Part shown: in pieces, positions 23,322 to 36,277 of the stretch
Layout of the letters: every line of letters starts with the position of its first letter
Numbering within the stretch: position 1 is the first letter of the stretch
Origin: Sesamum alatum
Taxonomy: Eukaryota > Streptophyta > Magnoliopsida > Lamiales > Pedaliaceae
Assembly (NCBI GenBank): GCA_034509735.1
Contig: JACGWO010000002.1
Span: forward strand, 21,685,636 to 21,749,635
DNA: 64,000 bases
Reading direction: 5' to 3'
The notes under the pieces: generated by a model
What the model was told of the DNA's origin: nothing
The model's input: the letters and a program-made list of their open reading frames with translations, nothing else
Databases searched by the model: none
Position numbers and translations under genes: made by a program

Positions 23322-25138
23322 ATCTCCCACTTGACCTAAAGCCAATCACCCATTGACCTCGAACCTCTTATTCAGATGGTGAGTATGGGCAACTTGCGAC
23401 ATGGGCTTAGCAAGTGGATCCGCTATGTTTTCTGCGGAGCTGACTCGGTCCAACCGAACGTGACTCCTGCTATCCATCTCTCTAAGAGATGGTAGCATCT
23501 AAGAATATGCTTGGATCGGTGATGAGATTTCGGTTCCTTTGCTTGCGCTATAGCCCCGTTGTTATCGCAGAAGATAACCATTGGCTCAGTGATGCTACGT
23601 ACTACACCCAACTTTTAGATATAGCTCTTCATCCAAACCGCCTCCTTAGCAGCTTCCGAAGCTGCTATGTATTCAGACTCTGTGGTGGAGTCCGCCGTGG
23701 TAACCTGCTTGGAACTCTTCCAAGCAACCACGCCACCATTAAGTCTGAACACATAACCAGACTGAGACTTGGGATCATCGTCATCCGACTGGACGCTAGC
23801 GTCGCTATTGCCTTCCAGTATCAACTCTCCACCGCCGTAGATCAAGAACATGTCCTTAGTCCTTTTTAGGTACTTCAGGATAGTCTTGACTGCACTCCAG
23901 TGTGCCTCCCCGGCACACGACTGATATCGACTTGTTACGCTCAAAGCGAAAGCCACATCAGGTCTAGTGCATTGAACAACATACTGTATGCTGCCTACGG
24001 CTGAAGCATAGGGGATGTCCAACATCCTTTTAAGCTCCTCATCAGTCTTAGGAGACTGCTTCTTGGATAACTTAATTACATGCCTCATTGGAAGGAATCC
24101 TCGTTTTGAGTTCTCCATCTTGAATCTCTTCAAGACTTTCTCAATGTACGAGGACTGGGCCATTCCTAACATCCTTCTAGATCTATCCCTGTAGATCTTG
24201 ATGCCAAGGATGTAGGATGCCTCGCCCATATCCTTCATGGAGAATTGCGTTGACAACCAAGCTTTAGTGGTACCCAACATCTTAGGGTCATTCCCAATGA
24301 GCAAGATGTCATCCACGTAAAGCACCAGAAACGCAACTGAGCTCCCACTGATCTTCTTGTATACACAAGGATCGGACTCGTTCTTGGTGAAATCATATCC
24401 CCGTATGACTTCATCAAAATGTATGTTCCAGCTTCTGGAAGCTTGTTTGAGACCATAGATGGACCTTTGGAGACGGCAGACCTTCTGCTCTTCTCCAACA
24501 GTTGTGAAACCTTCCGGCTGATCCATATAGATCTCTTCCTCTACGAAACCGTTGAGGAAAGCCGTTTTCACGTCCATCTGCCATATTTCATAGTCATACC
24601 ATGCTGCTATGGCAATTAGTATCTGAATGGACTTGGCCATTGCTACGGGCGAGTAGGTTTCCTCAAAATCGACCCCGGGTCGTTGAGTATAACCTTTCGC
24701 CACAAGCCTGGCTTTGAAGGTTGTAACCTCCCCGTCAGCTCCAAGCTTACGTTTGTAAACCCATTTACACCCTACGGGTTTAACCCCCTTGGGTGGATCT
24801 ACTAGGGTCCAAACCTTGTTTGTACCCATCGAGTCCATCTCGAATTTCATGGCCTCAAGCCACTTGTCCGTATCGATGTCCGACATCGCTTCTCCGTATG
24901 TCTTTGGATCATTATCCAACTGACCGGTCAGGCCCAGAAATCCATACCTATCAGGTGCATGGGATACTCTGGCCGACCTACAGAGGACTGGAACAATATC
25001 AGTGGGAACCACTGGCTCAGATGTTACTGCCGCCTTATGGGGTACCTCACTTGATTCCTCAAGGAGTACCTCATCGCGTCAACTATCCGATGGAAAACCT
25101 TTTTCCAAGAACACTGTGTTTCGCGTGATAAAAACCTT
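23322..25138 (-). pseudogene. B1: reverse transcriptase and RNase H
   Basis: An open frame of 465 codons (25012 to 23615) covers the linker, the complete copia reverse transcriptase (KPVGCKWVYKRK start, QMDVKTAFLNG, catalytic YVDD near residue 232 at 24308-24319) and RNase H up to AAKEAVWMKSYI, where a stop falls. The RNase H tail continues at 23611-23423 with FCDNNGAIAQAKEP. It is the best preserved polymerase in the window. Upstream, a stop replaces Gln in DPSEQK (about 25139). The polypurine tract lies at 23322-23335. It would copy element RNA into cDNA in virus-like particles; here it is part of a broken polyprotein. Confidence 0.9.
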
Positions 25139-26032
25139 TTACCCGGAGGGATCATAGAAATAATACCCCGCAGTTTCTTTCGGATAGCCGATGAACCTGC
25201 ATAAACTAGACCTCGAGTCCAATTTATCTCCCACTAATCTCTTGACATATGCGGGGCAACCCCACACTTTCAAGTATTTGTACGAGGCAGGCTTGCCATG
25301 CCATATCTCATATGGCGTCTGGGATACCTTTTTAGATGGCGCCAAGTTCAAAACTTTGGCCGCCGTCTCAAGAGCGTATCCCCCGAAGGAAAGGGGTAGT
25401 TCGGTAAAACTCATCATGGATCGGAACATATCCAACAAGGTCCGATTCCTCCTTTCAGACACACCATTAAGCTGCGGTGTTGCAGGAGGGGTCTACTGAG
25501 AGAGAATCCCATTCTCTTTTAGATAATCAGTAAACTCACCACTCAAATACTCTCCACCTCGGTCCGATCGAAGGGCTTTGATCTTTCGATCGGTTTGGTT
25601 CTCTACTTCAAGTCTGCATTCCCTAAACCTTCCAAAGGCTTCAGACTTGTACCTCATCAGGTAAACATAACCATACCGTGAATGATCATCGGTAAAGGTT
25701 ATGAAGTACGAGTACCCACCTCTGGCCTGAGTATTTAGTGGACCACAGACATCTGTATGGATCAAATCCAACAGACCACTGGCTAGCGTACTTTGTCCAA
25801 CAAAGGGTTTCTTGGTCATCTTTCCCTTTAGACAAGATTCGCAGGTCGGTAGGTTGTCCAAATCGTCTATTTCTAGACTCTTTGAGTCCACCAACCTTCT
25901 TATCCTATCTTTAGAGATATGACCTAACCTCGCATGCCATATCTGTGCGTTATTATGATCATCACGTTTTCGTTTGTGTTCTGCAGTCATAATCCAATTA
26001 GACTGTTGAAGTATGTACAAACCGTTGACCAA
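25139..26032 (-). pseudogene. B1: integrase
   Basis: Two open stretches in one frame (26032-25493 and 25462-25139). They carry WHARLGH and CESCLKGK (HHCC zinc site), HTDVCGP, LRSDRGGEY and SERRNRTLLD, which supply the D, D and E of the DD35E core. A TGG-to-TAG change stops the frame right after ENGILSQ at about 25496. This enzyme inserts the cDNA into host DNA with a 5-bp duplication, as seen throughout this window. A frameshift separates it from the protease part near 26110. Confidence 0.88.
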
Positions 26033-27252
26033 TGTACTAAGCAGATGAGAAATACCATCTTTGATAATGAAAAAACCGTTTTTATTGATGGTAAATTCAT
26101 ATCCCTCCTTATCAAGGACCGGGATGGAACAATGTTTTTAATCATGCTAGGTACATAGAAACAGTTGTTTAGTACAATCCTAACATGACTACTAATGGCT
26201 AACTCTAGTGATCCTACGGCCACCGCAGCAACGGCCTTGCCATCGCCTAGCCTCAGGATCATCTCATCCTTGGTTAGCCTTCTACTTCTTTGCAGTGCCT
26301 GCAGATCATTGTAGACGTGAGCACCACACCCGGTATCCAATACCCATGAAGCAGAATTAGTAATCATATTAACTTCAACCACAAACACACCTGGGTTGGA
26401 GAGGAGTTGTGGGTACTCCCTCTTCCAAAGCCTTTTCCCTTGGCAATGCATGCACACAGCATTTGCCTTGGACCGCTGAGAACCACGGGCCTTCCCTTTC
26501 CCTTTGCTCGGTCCAACCGGAGCAACAGGGACGCCCGGAGCGTGAGCAGGGGCCACAACCGTCTTCCCTTTGCCCTTCTTCCTCTTCCAGCGTCCGGCCC
26601 TCTTGCCATTCGCCTTGGAGGTCGAAGCCTCTCCTATCAATACCGCCGGCGCCGACTTGTGGGTCGTTGCCTCGTATTAGACCAGCATGTTGATCAACTC
26701 ATGAATAGACTTCTCAAGTCCGTTCATGTTGTAGTTTACAACAAACGGGTCATAGGATGGAGGAAGCGACTGGAGGATCACGTCAATGTACGTGTCATTG
26801 TTAAGCCCAACTTTAAGGTCCTCGAGTTTCTCCACTAAGGAGAGCATCTTGACCCCATGACTCTGTACAGACGCTCCTTCAGCGAGCTTGGTGCCAAAGA
26901 ATGCTTTTGTGGCGGCATATCTAATATGCCTATCCGGAACCGCATAAACCTCGTTCATGCGGAGCATTATGGCGGAGACGTTGTCCAGCCTCTCATACTG
27001 CTTCTGGATGTCGTTAGACATCGAAGCCAGTATGATACTGCATACTTTCCGGTTGTCCTCATGCCATTTCTCGAACGTCAAACATTCTTCAGGCGTGGAC
27101 CCCTCCGGTAAGTTGCTCGGTGGCGGCTCGTCCAAGACGTAGCCTTGGTTCTCGAAACCGAGGACAATCCTCAGGTTTCTCAGCCAGTCCGAATAGTTCG
27201 TTCCGTTGAATTTGTTAGTCTCAAGAATCATGGTTAACGGGTTCTTAGACAT
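26033..27252 (-). pseudogene. B1: Gag and protease
   Basis: Gag starts with ATG at 27252 (MSKNPLTMILETNK) and runs 191 codons to a stop at 26677 that replaces Gln in VQYEA. The same frame continues from 26676 through the basic segment KRAGRWKRKKGKGK, a zinc knuckle and protease DTGCGAH. The knuckle is damaged: the sequence is CMHCQGKRLWKREYP, so His and the last Cys are replaced by Leu and Tyr. The start is supported by the same ATG in B0 and B2 and by the AG-ended pyrimidine-rich tract just before it. Gag would form the particle; the protease would cut the polyprotein. Confidence 0.9.
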
Positions 27253-27620
27253 ATCTACATTAATGAAAATGTAAAGCAGAAATTAGCAGATGATGGTAAT
27301 ATTATTGTTCAAGTTGAAGACTTGGTCTTTTAGTCTTTAACCCTCCCACTATTTTTACGAAAGTCCGCCACTCTCAAGCGGAGTTTCGGAAAACCATTTC
27401 CTAGTGGGCTTGGGATCCACAAGCGTAATCTCCATGCCCCGGTTTTACGATTCACATGAAGAAGACCTTGTGGGAGATATCCAATATCATTCTCATCCAA
27501 TGAGATTCCCAAGATATTTTGCCTCACCTATTACCATGGTCCCGAGGACTCCAAGCGAACCATATTACTCAGTGTTGGGCCCGACCCATCAACCAAATGA
27601 AGCCTCAAACTGTCGCCCCC

Positions 27621-27713
27621 CACGACTCGTGAGACAGGAAAACAGAGAGCGCAGTCTTTTTGTTCACAACAATAGTGCAGCTTTCCCCTAGTCCAAGTGT
27701 GCCACGACTCGTG
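27621..27713 (-). repeat. Paired dyads CACGAGTCGTG in B1 leader
   Basis: Two identical 11-bp dyads at 27621-27631 and 27703-27713, 82 bp apart, each within CTCACGAGTCGTGG on the minus strand. Confidence 0.85.
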
Positions 27714-28642
27714 AGACCACACTTGGGTAGTGGTAGCTTCCTCACCACTTTGCTGCGGATGGAAGGCTCGGACAGACCAAAATACCATTTTGATCCAAGT
27801 CCGTTCTGGGCCTAATATTTAATTTGGTCCAACCAAATGAGAGTTTGTGTATGACCGAGACCTCATCATATTATTGTGTTTTAGCATGCATAAATATCCA
27901 ATATTTAAAGCGATAAATAAATACGCCGCATGCAGAAAACATAGCATACCCCTGTTTAGGATGATCACAAGCCCAACCTATGCGACCCACTGAGCCCGCA
28001 GTGAGTCTATGGTCTGTCTGGGGTGGTCCTAAATTATTACAATAGTAATATACCCATTGTCATTCCAATGGGCCTTGTAGTGCTCTTGTTTGACGCCTTG
28101 ATGCTCCTCCTTGGGGTCTCCGACTCCAAATGCTTGTTAAAATATAAAAACCTCACAAATCCTATCTACTCTCATTACAATTGAAAGTAATACATTGGTA
28201 ATAAAGAAAACAAGCCTTAACATCATGAGGTTGAAAATATGGGAGATGATAGTCCCAAAAACAAGAGGCACGCAGGCCCCACCCAACAGAAAATAAATAA
28301 TCATACATTCATCCATACATAAGGTCTAGGGCTCTTGTGATCATCCCATGTTGATTCCATCAACTCACATAACATAATTATTCCAAATAATCATGCATAA
28401 ATAACCAATGGATATTCCAAATACCCAAGTGATGTCCAACATCACAAAAGCATAAACATATAAATAGTATGAAAAATTCAAATTTCAAATTTAATGGACA
28501 TTGTATTAATCCCAAATTAATTAAGCAAATTTAATTCAAGGAATAATCCAATTATCCCAAAATCAAAAATGCAAAATTAACATATTTTCAGAATATTGTG
28601 TAGAAAATACAGAAAATTGAATTTTTCGAAAAAAGTCGAAAA

Positions 28643-28757
28643 ACGGCACAAAACGGCCCAGCCGTTGTGCTGGTCGGCCGCCCGCGCGCGCAGGCAGCAA
28701 GGCAGCAAGCCTGCGCACAGGCAGCAAGCCCTGCGCGCGGCCACTGCCGGCCCGACC
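28643..28757. repeat. GC-rich leader island of B1
   Basis: CpG-dense block with GCGCGCAGGC units and three GGCAGCAAG-like repeats. It is bounded by the same CAGCACAACGGC-type flank and T/A run as in B0. Confidence 0.8.
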
Positions 28758-29005
28758 AAATTTTTTTTTTTTTTTTTGTGTTTTTCAAAACTGTTTCAGC
28801 ACAATAACATTAATATTATTCTGAAAATAAGCATGCAATTTTAGATCCAATCTAACAAAATTAAGCATGCCAAAAGTCCATTAAATCCAAACAATTGAAT
28901 CATCATATTATTCATATATTTATGTAATCTAACATGCCAATAAAGCCATTTAAAAGCAAGTAGATCATGCCAAACACATAGATCTATGCCCCTTACATTG
29001 AACCG

Positions 29006-29018
29006 GGCTCTGATACCA
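29006..29018 (-). other. Primer-binding site of B1
   Basis: TGGTATCAGAGCC on the minus strand, two bases inside the LTR end at 29021. Confidence 0.9.
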
Positions 29019-29020
29019 CT

Positions 29021-31241
29021 TGAAGGACAAGCGGATCCGCCCGGGAGCGCGAGCGGAAGCGAGAAAACGAGAAATTGCGTAAATTTAAATCAGATTGAAA
29101 ATACGTGAATCCCAATGGGTGTACCCTTGGGTGCTCAACCGGGCGTTCGATGTAGGATGTGTAAATATTAAAACATGTATTTAAACACATAGGGCATAGA
29201 TATACAAATGAAATCAATCAAAGCGTAATAAACTGTTACCTTTGATTGTTTAGCGCATGCTCCCGGCTACTAGCGTTGTTCCTTCTCCGGAATGCTCACG
29301 AAATCCAAACGTATGGATTCTCCAAAGATGATCCACACCACACCGGAAGAAACACACGTTCTTCTTGCTAGAAAAGAACGGGTTTAGGAAGGAATCGGTT
29401 TAAGAGAAGAACACTATGAATTAGTGTTCTCTTAAACTTACTTTGTTCTTCTTCTTGATTCAAAATCAAGTGAAGAACACAAGTGTGAGAGAGGGAGGGA
29501 GCACGAAATTTTGAGAGAGAGGAGAGGATTTTTGTCTTCTCTTTTTCCTAGAAAAAGATGAATAATGAATCACTTATGCTAGGTGTTGTATATTCTAATA
29601 TATATACATAATTAATGTGATCATTGGAATGTGTCTACGTTCATCCAAGGATGTCTAGATTCATTCCAATCAATCACCATCAATTCTTCAATCAAGCCTA
29701 CCAAAATTTATGGTATGATCAAATCATACCAAAAGGGAAGAGCTTGATTGGAGTTGATTTGTCTCTTTCCAAAAGAGATAAGTCAACATACGACCTAGCA
29801 TGAAACATGGCTGATTTTGCTTCCTCCAAGGGAGCGTGTCGGCCATGTTTAATTAAGGAAAGAAGTCCAACATCTTCCCATCCCAAATTAGAAATTATTT
29901 CTCCTCTCGGGTATAATTTAACGAACCGGGTTTTTTATCGTAATCCAATTACGACGAACCCAATATTAAATCCAATTTAATGTCCACTTAAATTATTCCC
30001 GTTGATCTTTTAATCCAATTAAAACATCCAACGTCTCAACTTTCCATATTTAATCGAAAATCCAATTTACCGATTAAATGAAAGCCCGATACAATATCGG
30101 CCCGTCCATCCAATGGACTTTCCCTTAAGTAATCCAATTACTTATTTTATCCTTCGAGATTGACTCCAAGTCGATCTCTCAACCTCCTCGGTAATTTGTG
30201 TGTGACCCTTTAGGTTCACCCTCAGCTAGACTTGGGCCCGTGTCCCACAAGGGCCCGCTACCATGGGTGGCCGTCTAGCAACGGTCCATGGCACTAGAGA
30301 CTAGGTGAATTGGCGTGAACATTTAGGCGCCGATTCCGTACGGGTACGATCCTTCCGTCTACCGTCTCCCGGCCTTAGTCTAGGGTATGGAATTGGGCGT
30401 CGGTTCCCATCCTTGACTAGGCATCTATGCTTAATACTCGAGACCACGTATGCTTCATTGCGTCGACACAGGAAACCATTCCCTGTTCGACCAACCACTG
30501 TGGCCACAGCTTCAAACAGCATGAACGTGTCTCCGAGTGCATAGGAGATACCTCTGTCACATACTGACAGGGGACGGATCCTCTTCTTGAAATCCACCGT
30601 CCTCGCTACACATTCTGACTGCACTGGACAAGGCTTATGATAATCATCTTACAGAATGATTACCTCTCGCCAGATCCAAGATACAGCCGTCCTGTGCTCG
30701 CGACTGCCATGATCCCTCAAGTCTGAGGATTACTCCCGTACTATCGGAACCGGGGAGAACCAATCATACCGACCAAGCCTCCAAGGCTTCCGTATGATGA
30801 TCCCCGCGAGTCAGTCCAGTCGGCTCGACCCCAGTCGACCAACCCATCAAGATCGTGTAGGCGTCCCACGCCTGTCGCTGATGAAACACGGCACTCATCC
30901 AATGAACACGACTCTTGACGCAAGTCTCAATAGGACTCTCGATGCCCTGTCTCGAGGTCCTCGACTTGGAACGTTTCAGACCCAACTCTTAATAAGTTGG
31001 TTTCATGACCACCATCCAATGCGTGGCCCAACTGCACGAGTTGTTATCTATGGTCTGTGGGCTTTGTTGCGATATAAGTTAAACACCATTTTAACAAATG
31101 TAAGATGAGCGCAACAAAGAAGGTACCATTGGTGACGAACACTCATCTTATTCATCACATAATAATATTACATTCACATCAAGTTGTCGGATAGGTTACA
31201 AATTGCCAAACCTATTGGCTTTCTGGTCACCTATTCCAACA
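29021..31241 (-). mobile_element. Shared LTR: 5' LTR of B1 and 3' LTR of B2 (2221 bp)
   Basis: Complete TG...CA LTR. Its left side abuts B1's primer-binding site, and its right side abuts B2's inverted polypurine tract (ATCTCCCACGTGACC from 31242). It therefore serves two elements at once. It has the full set of B-LTR blocks: hairpin 29111-29131 (one mismatch), palindrome 29712-29730 and the conserved block near 30255-30300. Confidence 0.9.
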
Positions 31242-32661
31242 ATCTCCCACGTGACCTAAAGTCAATCACCTATTGACCTCGAACCTCTTATTCAGATGGT
31301 GAGTATGGGCAACTTGCGACATGGGCTTAGCAAGTGGATCTGCTATGTTTTCTGCGGAGCTGACTCGGTCCAACCGAACGTCACTCCTGCTATGAATCTC
31401 TCTAAGAGGTGGTAGCATCTAAGAATATGCTTGGATCGTGATGAGATCTCGGTTCCTTTGCTAGCGCTATCGCCCTGTTGTTATCATAAAAGATAATTAC
31501 AGGCTTAGCAATGCTAGGTATTACATCCAACCCTTGGATGTAGCTCATCAACCAAACCACTCCTTAGCAGCTTCCAAAGCTGCTATGTATTCAAAACTCT
31601 ATGGTGGTGTCCGCCGTGGTAGCCTACTTGGAACTCTTCCAAGTAACCACGCCACCATTTAGTCTAAATACAAAACCAGACTGAGACTTGGCATTATCGT
31701 CATCCGACTGGAAGCTAGCGTCGCTATAGCCTTCCAGTATCAACTCTCCACCACCGTAGATCAAGAACATGTCCTTAGTCCTTATTCAGGTACTTCAGGA
31801 TAGTCTTGACTGCACTCCAGTGTGCCTTCCCGGCACACGACTGATATCGACTAGTTACGCTCAAAGCGACAGCCACATCAAGTCTAGTGCACTGAACAAC
31901 ATACTGTATGCTGCCTACGGCTGAAGCATAGGGATGTCCTACATCCATTTAAGTTCCTCATCAGTCTTAGGAGACTGCTTCTTGGATAACTTAATTTCAT
32001 GCCTCATTGGAAGGAATCCTCGTTTTGAGTTCTCCATCTTGAATCTCTGCAAGACTTTCTCAATGTACGAGGACTGGGCCATTCCTAACATCCTCTTAGA
32101 ACTATCCCTGTAGATCATGATGCCAAGGATACAGGATGCCTCGCCCATATCCTTCATGGAGAATTGCATTGACATCCAAGCTTTAGTGGTACCCAACATC
32201 TTAGCATCATTCCCAATGAGCAAGATGTCATCCACGTAAAGCACCAGAAACGCAACTGAGCTCCCACTGGTCTTCTTGTATACACAAGGATCGGACTCGT
32301 TCTTGATGAAATCATATCCCCGTATGACTTCATCAAAACGTATGTTCCAGCTTCGGGTTTAACCCCTTTTGGTGGATCTGCTAGGGTCCAAACCTTGTTT
32401 GTACCCATCGAGTCCATCTCGGATTTCATGGCCTCAAGCCACTTGTCCGAATTGATGTCCAACATCGCTTCTCCGTACGCCTTTGGATCATTATCCAACT
32501 GACTGGTCAGGCCCAGAAATCCATATCTATCAGGTGCATGGGATACTCTGGCCGACCTACGGAGGACTGGAACAATATCAGTGGGAACCACTGGCTCAGA
32601 TGTCACTGCCGCCTCATGGGGTGCCTCACTTGATTCCTCAAGGAGCACCTCATCGCGTCGA
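31242..32661 (-). pseudogene. B2: reverse transcriptase and RNase H, deleted
   Basis: The linker and start of reverse transcriptase (KVWTLADPPKGVKP) join directly to the SWNIRFDEVIRGYDF region at about 32356. About 345 bp present in B1 (24434-24777) are missing, including QMDVKTAFLNG. YVDD survives (frame from 32244), followed by SYIEKVLQRFKMENSKRGF. RNase H (31256-31930) is broken by several frameshifts. B2 could not make an active polymerase. Confidence 0.88.
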
Positions 32662-33712
32662 CTATCCGATGGAAAACCTTTTTCCAAGAACACTGCGTTT
32701 CGCGAGACAAAAAACCTTTTGCTCGGAGGAATCATAGAAATAATACCCCGCAGTTTCTTTCGGATAGCCGATGAACCTGCATAAACTAGACCTCGAGTCC
32801 ACTTTATCTCCCACTAATCTCTTGACATATGCGGGGCAACCCCACACTTTCAAGTATTTGTAGGAGGCAGGCTTGCCATGCCATATCTCATATGGCGTCT
32901 GGGATACCTTTTTAGATGGCGCCAAGTTCAAAACTTTGCCCACCGTCTCAAGAGCGTACCCAGAAGGAAAGGGGTAGTTCGGTAAAACTCATCATGGATC
33001 GGACCATGTCCAACAAGGTCCGATTCCTCCTTTCAGACACACCATTAAGCTGCGGTGTTGCAGGAGGGGTCCACTGAGAGAGAATCCCGTTCTCTTTTAG
33101 ATAATCAGTAAACTCACCACTCAAATACTCTCCACCTCGGTCCGACCGAAGGGCTTTGATCTTTCGACCGGTTTGGTTCTCTACTTCAAGTCTGTATTCC
33201 TTAAACCTTCCAAAGGCTTCAGACTTGTACCTCATCAGGTAAACATAACCATACCGTGAGTGATCATCGGTAAAGGTTATGAAGTACGAGTACCCACCTC
33301 TAGCCTGAGTGTTTAGTGGACCACAGACATCTGTATGGATCAAATCTAACAGACCACTGGCTAGCGTACTTTGTCCAACAAAGGGTTTCTTAGTCATCTT
33401 TCCCTTTAGACAGGATTCGCAGGTCGGTAGGTTGTCCAAATCGTCTATTTCTAGACTCTTTGAGTCCACCAACCTTCTTATCCTATCTTTAGAGATATGA
33501 CCTAACCTGTCATGCCATATCTGTGCGTTATTATGATCATCATGTTTTCGTTTGTGTTCTGCAGTCATAATCCAATTAGACTGTTGAAGTATGTACAGAC
33601 CGTTGACCAATGTACCAAGCAGATGAGAAATACCATCTTTGATAATGAAAAAAACCATTTTTATTAATGGTAAATTAATATCCCTCCTTATCAAGGACCG
33701 GGATGGAAACAA
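32662..33712 (-). pseudogene. B2: integrase
   Basis: Open frame 33712-32948 (254 codons) holds the zinc site (WHDRLGH, CESCLKGK), HTDVCGP, LRSDRGGEY and SERRNRTLLD, so all three catalytic acids are present. The frame is lost near 32948 and resumes at 32943-32662 (VLNLAPSKK to the linker). Frame 33712 begins with out-of-frame sequence before HLLGTLVNGLY. Confidence 0.88.
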
Positions 33713-34831
33713 TGTTTTTAATCATGCTATGTACATAGAAACAGTCGTTCAGTACAATCCTAACGTGACTACTAATGGCTAACTCTAGTGATCCTACGGC
33801 CTCCGCAGCAACGGCCTTGCCATCGCCTAGCCTCAGGATCATGTCATCCTTGGTTAGCCTTCTGCTTCTTTGCAGTGCCTGCAAATCATTGCAGATGTGA
33901 GCACCACACCCGGTATCCAATACCCATGAAGCAGAATTAGTAATCATATTAACTTCAACCACAAACACACCGGGGTTGGAGAGGAGTTGTGGGCACTCCC
34001 TCTTCCAATGCCCTTTCCCTTGGCAATGCATGCAGACATCATTTGCCTTGGACCGCTGAGAACCACGGGCCTTCCCTTTCCCTTTGCTCGGTCCAACCGG
34101 AGCAACAGGGACGCCCGGAGCGTGAGCAGGGGCCACAACCGTCTTCCCTTTGCCCTTCTTCCTCTTCCAGCGTCCGGCCCTCTTGCCATTCGCCTTGGAG
34201 GTCGAAGCCTCTCCTATCAATACCGCCGGCGCCGACTTGTGGGTCGTTGCCTCGTATTGGACCAGCATGTTGATCAACTCATGAATAGACTTCTCAAGTC
34301 CGTTCATGTTGTAGTTTACAACAAACGGGTCATAGGATGGAGGAAGCGACTGGAGGATCACGTCAATGTACGTTTATTGTTAAGCCCAGCTTTAAGGTCC
34401 TCAAGTTTCTCCACTAGGGAGAGCATCTTGACCCCATGACTCTGTACAGATGCTCCTTCAGCGAGCTTGGTGCCAAAGAATGCTTTTGTGGCTGCATATC
34501 TAATATGCCTATCCGGAACTGCATAAACCTCGTTCATGCGGAGCATTATGGCGGAGACGTTGTCCAGCCTCTCATACTGCTTCTGGATGTCGTTAGACAT
34601 CGAAGCCAGTATGATACTGCGTACTTTCCGGTTGTCCTCATGCCATTTCTTGAACGTCAAACGTTCTTCAGGTGTGGACCCCTCCGGTAAGTTGCTCGGT
34701 GGCGGCTCGTCCAAGACGTAGCCTTGGTTCTCGAAACCGAGGACAATCCTCAGGTTTCTCAGCCAGTCTGAGTAGTTCGTTCCGTTTAATTTGTTAGTCT
34801 CAAGAATCATGGTTAACGGGTTCTTAGACAT
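33713..34831 (-). pseudogene. B2: Gag and protease
   Basis: ATG at 34831 (MSKNPLTMILETNK). A 2-bp loss near 34374 shifts the frame at GLNN, and the other frame (34361-33675) continues ILQSLPPSYDP, the basic segment, an intact zinc knuckle CMHCQGKGHWKREC and protease DTGCGAH. Apart from that shift and one at about 33690, the region is open. The start is shared with B0 and B1. Confidence 0.9.
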
Positions 34832-35199
34832 ATCTACATTAATGAAAATGTAAAGCAGAAATTAGCAGATGATGGTACTATTATTGTTCAAGTTGAAGAC
34901 TTGGTCTTTTAGTCTTTAACCCTCCCACTATTTATACGAAAGTCCGCCACTCTTAAGCGGAGTTTCGGAAAACCATTTCCTAGTGGGCTTGGGATCCACA
35001 AGCGTAATCTCCATACCTCGCTTTTACGATTCACATGAAGAAGACCTTGTGGGAGATAACCAATATCATTCTCATCCAATGAGATTCCCAAGATATTTTG
35101 CCTCACCTATTCACATGGTCCCGAGGACTCCAAGCGAACCATGTTACTCAGTGTTGGGCCCGACCCATCAACCAAATCATGCCTCAAACTGTCGCCCCC

Positions 35200-35292
35200 C
35201 ACGACTCGTGAGACAGGGAAACAGCGAGCGCAGTCTTTTTGTTCACAACAATAGTGCAGCTTTCCCCTATTCCAAGTGTGCCACGACTCGTG
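35200..35292 (-). repeat. Paired dyads CACGAGTCGTG in B2 leader
   Basis: Identical dyads at 35200-35210 and 35282-35292, 82 bp apart, as in B1 and B0. Confidence 0.85.
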
Positions 35293-36162
35293 AGACCACA
35301 CTTGGGTAGTGGTAGCTTCCTCACCACATTGCTGTGGATGGAAGGCTCGGACAGACCAAAATACCATTTTGATCCAAGTCCGTTCTGGGCCTAATATTTA
35401 ATTTGGTCCAACCAAATGAGAGTTTAAGTGTGACCGAGACCTCATCACATTATGGTGTTTTTAGCATGCATAAATATCCAATATTTAAAGCGATAAATAA
35501 AAAACGCCGCATGCATAAAACATAGCATACCCCTGTTAGGATGATCACAAGCCCAACCTATGCTACCAACTGAGCCCGCAGTGAGTCTATGGTCTGTCTA
35601 GGGTGGTCCTAAATTATTACAATAGTAATATACCCAGTGTCATTCCAATGGGCCTTGTAGTGCTCTTGTTTCACGCCTTGATGCTCCTCCTTGGGGTCTC
35701 CGACTCCAATTGCTTGTTAAAATTAAAACTGAAAATACGGGAGATGATAGTCCTAAAAACAAGAGGCACGCAGGCCCCACCCAACAGAAAATAAATAAAC
35801 ATTCATTCATCCATACACAAGGTCTAGGGCTTTATGATCATCCCATGTTGATTCCATCAACTCACATATAACATAATTATTCCAAATAATCATGCAATAA
35901 AACCAATGGATATTCCAAATACCCAAGTGATGTCCAACATCACAAAAGCATAAATATACAAATAATATGCAAAATTCAAATTTGAAATTTAATGGACATT
36001 TTAAACAATGCATCCAATGCATGTATTAATCCCAAATTAATTAAGCAAATTTAATTCAAGGAATAATCCAATTATCCCAAAATCAAAAATGCAAAATTAA
36101 CATATTTTCAGAATATTGTGCAGAAAATACAAAAAATCGAATTTTCCGGAAAAAGTCAAAAA

Positions 36163-36277
36163 ACGGCACAAAACGGCCCAGTCGTTGTGCTGGCCGGCCG
36201 CCCGCGCGCACAGGGCAGCACGCTGTGCCGCGCGCTGGCCCTCGGCCAGCAGCGGCCGGCTGCGCACAGCGCGCGGC
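36163..36277. repeat. GC-rich leader island of B2 (truncated)
   Basis: CpG-dense block sharing the AAACGGCCCAG...TTGTGCTGG flank with B1. It ends abruptly at the deletion junction with the LTR piece. Confidence 0.8.

Larger units (their letters stand above)
27253..29020 (-). mobile_element. B1: 5' leader
   Basis: Leader of about 1.77 kb between primer-binding site (29006-29018) and gag. It contains paired dyads CACGACTCGTG at 27621-27631 and 27703-27713, an 85-codon open frame with ATG (27788-27531) and a GC island (28643-28757). It matches B0 and B2 throughout. Confidence 0.85.
34832..36277 (-). mobile_element. B2: 5' leader, truncated
   Basis: Matches B1's leader from gag back to the GC island, with dyads at 35200-35210 and 35282-35292 and an 86-codon open frame (35367-35107). 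It stops inside the GC island. The rest of the leader, the primer-binding site and the last third of the LTR are deleted. Confidence 0.85.
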
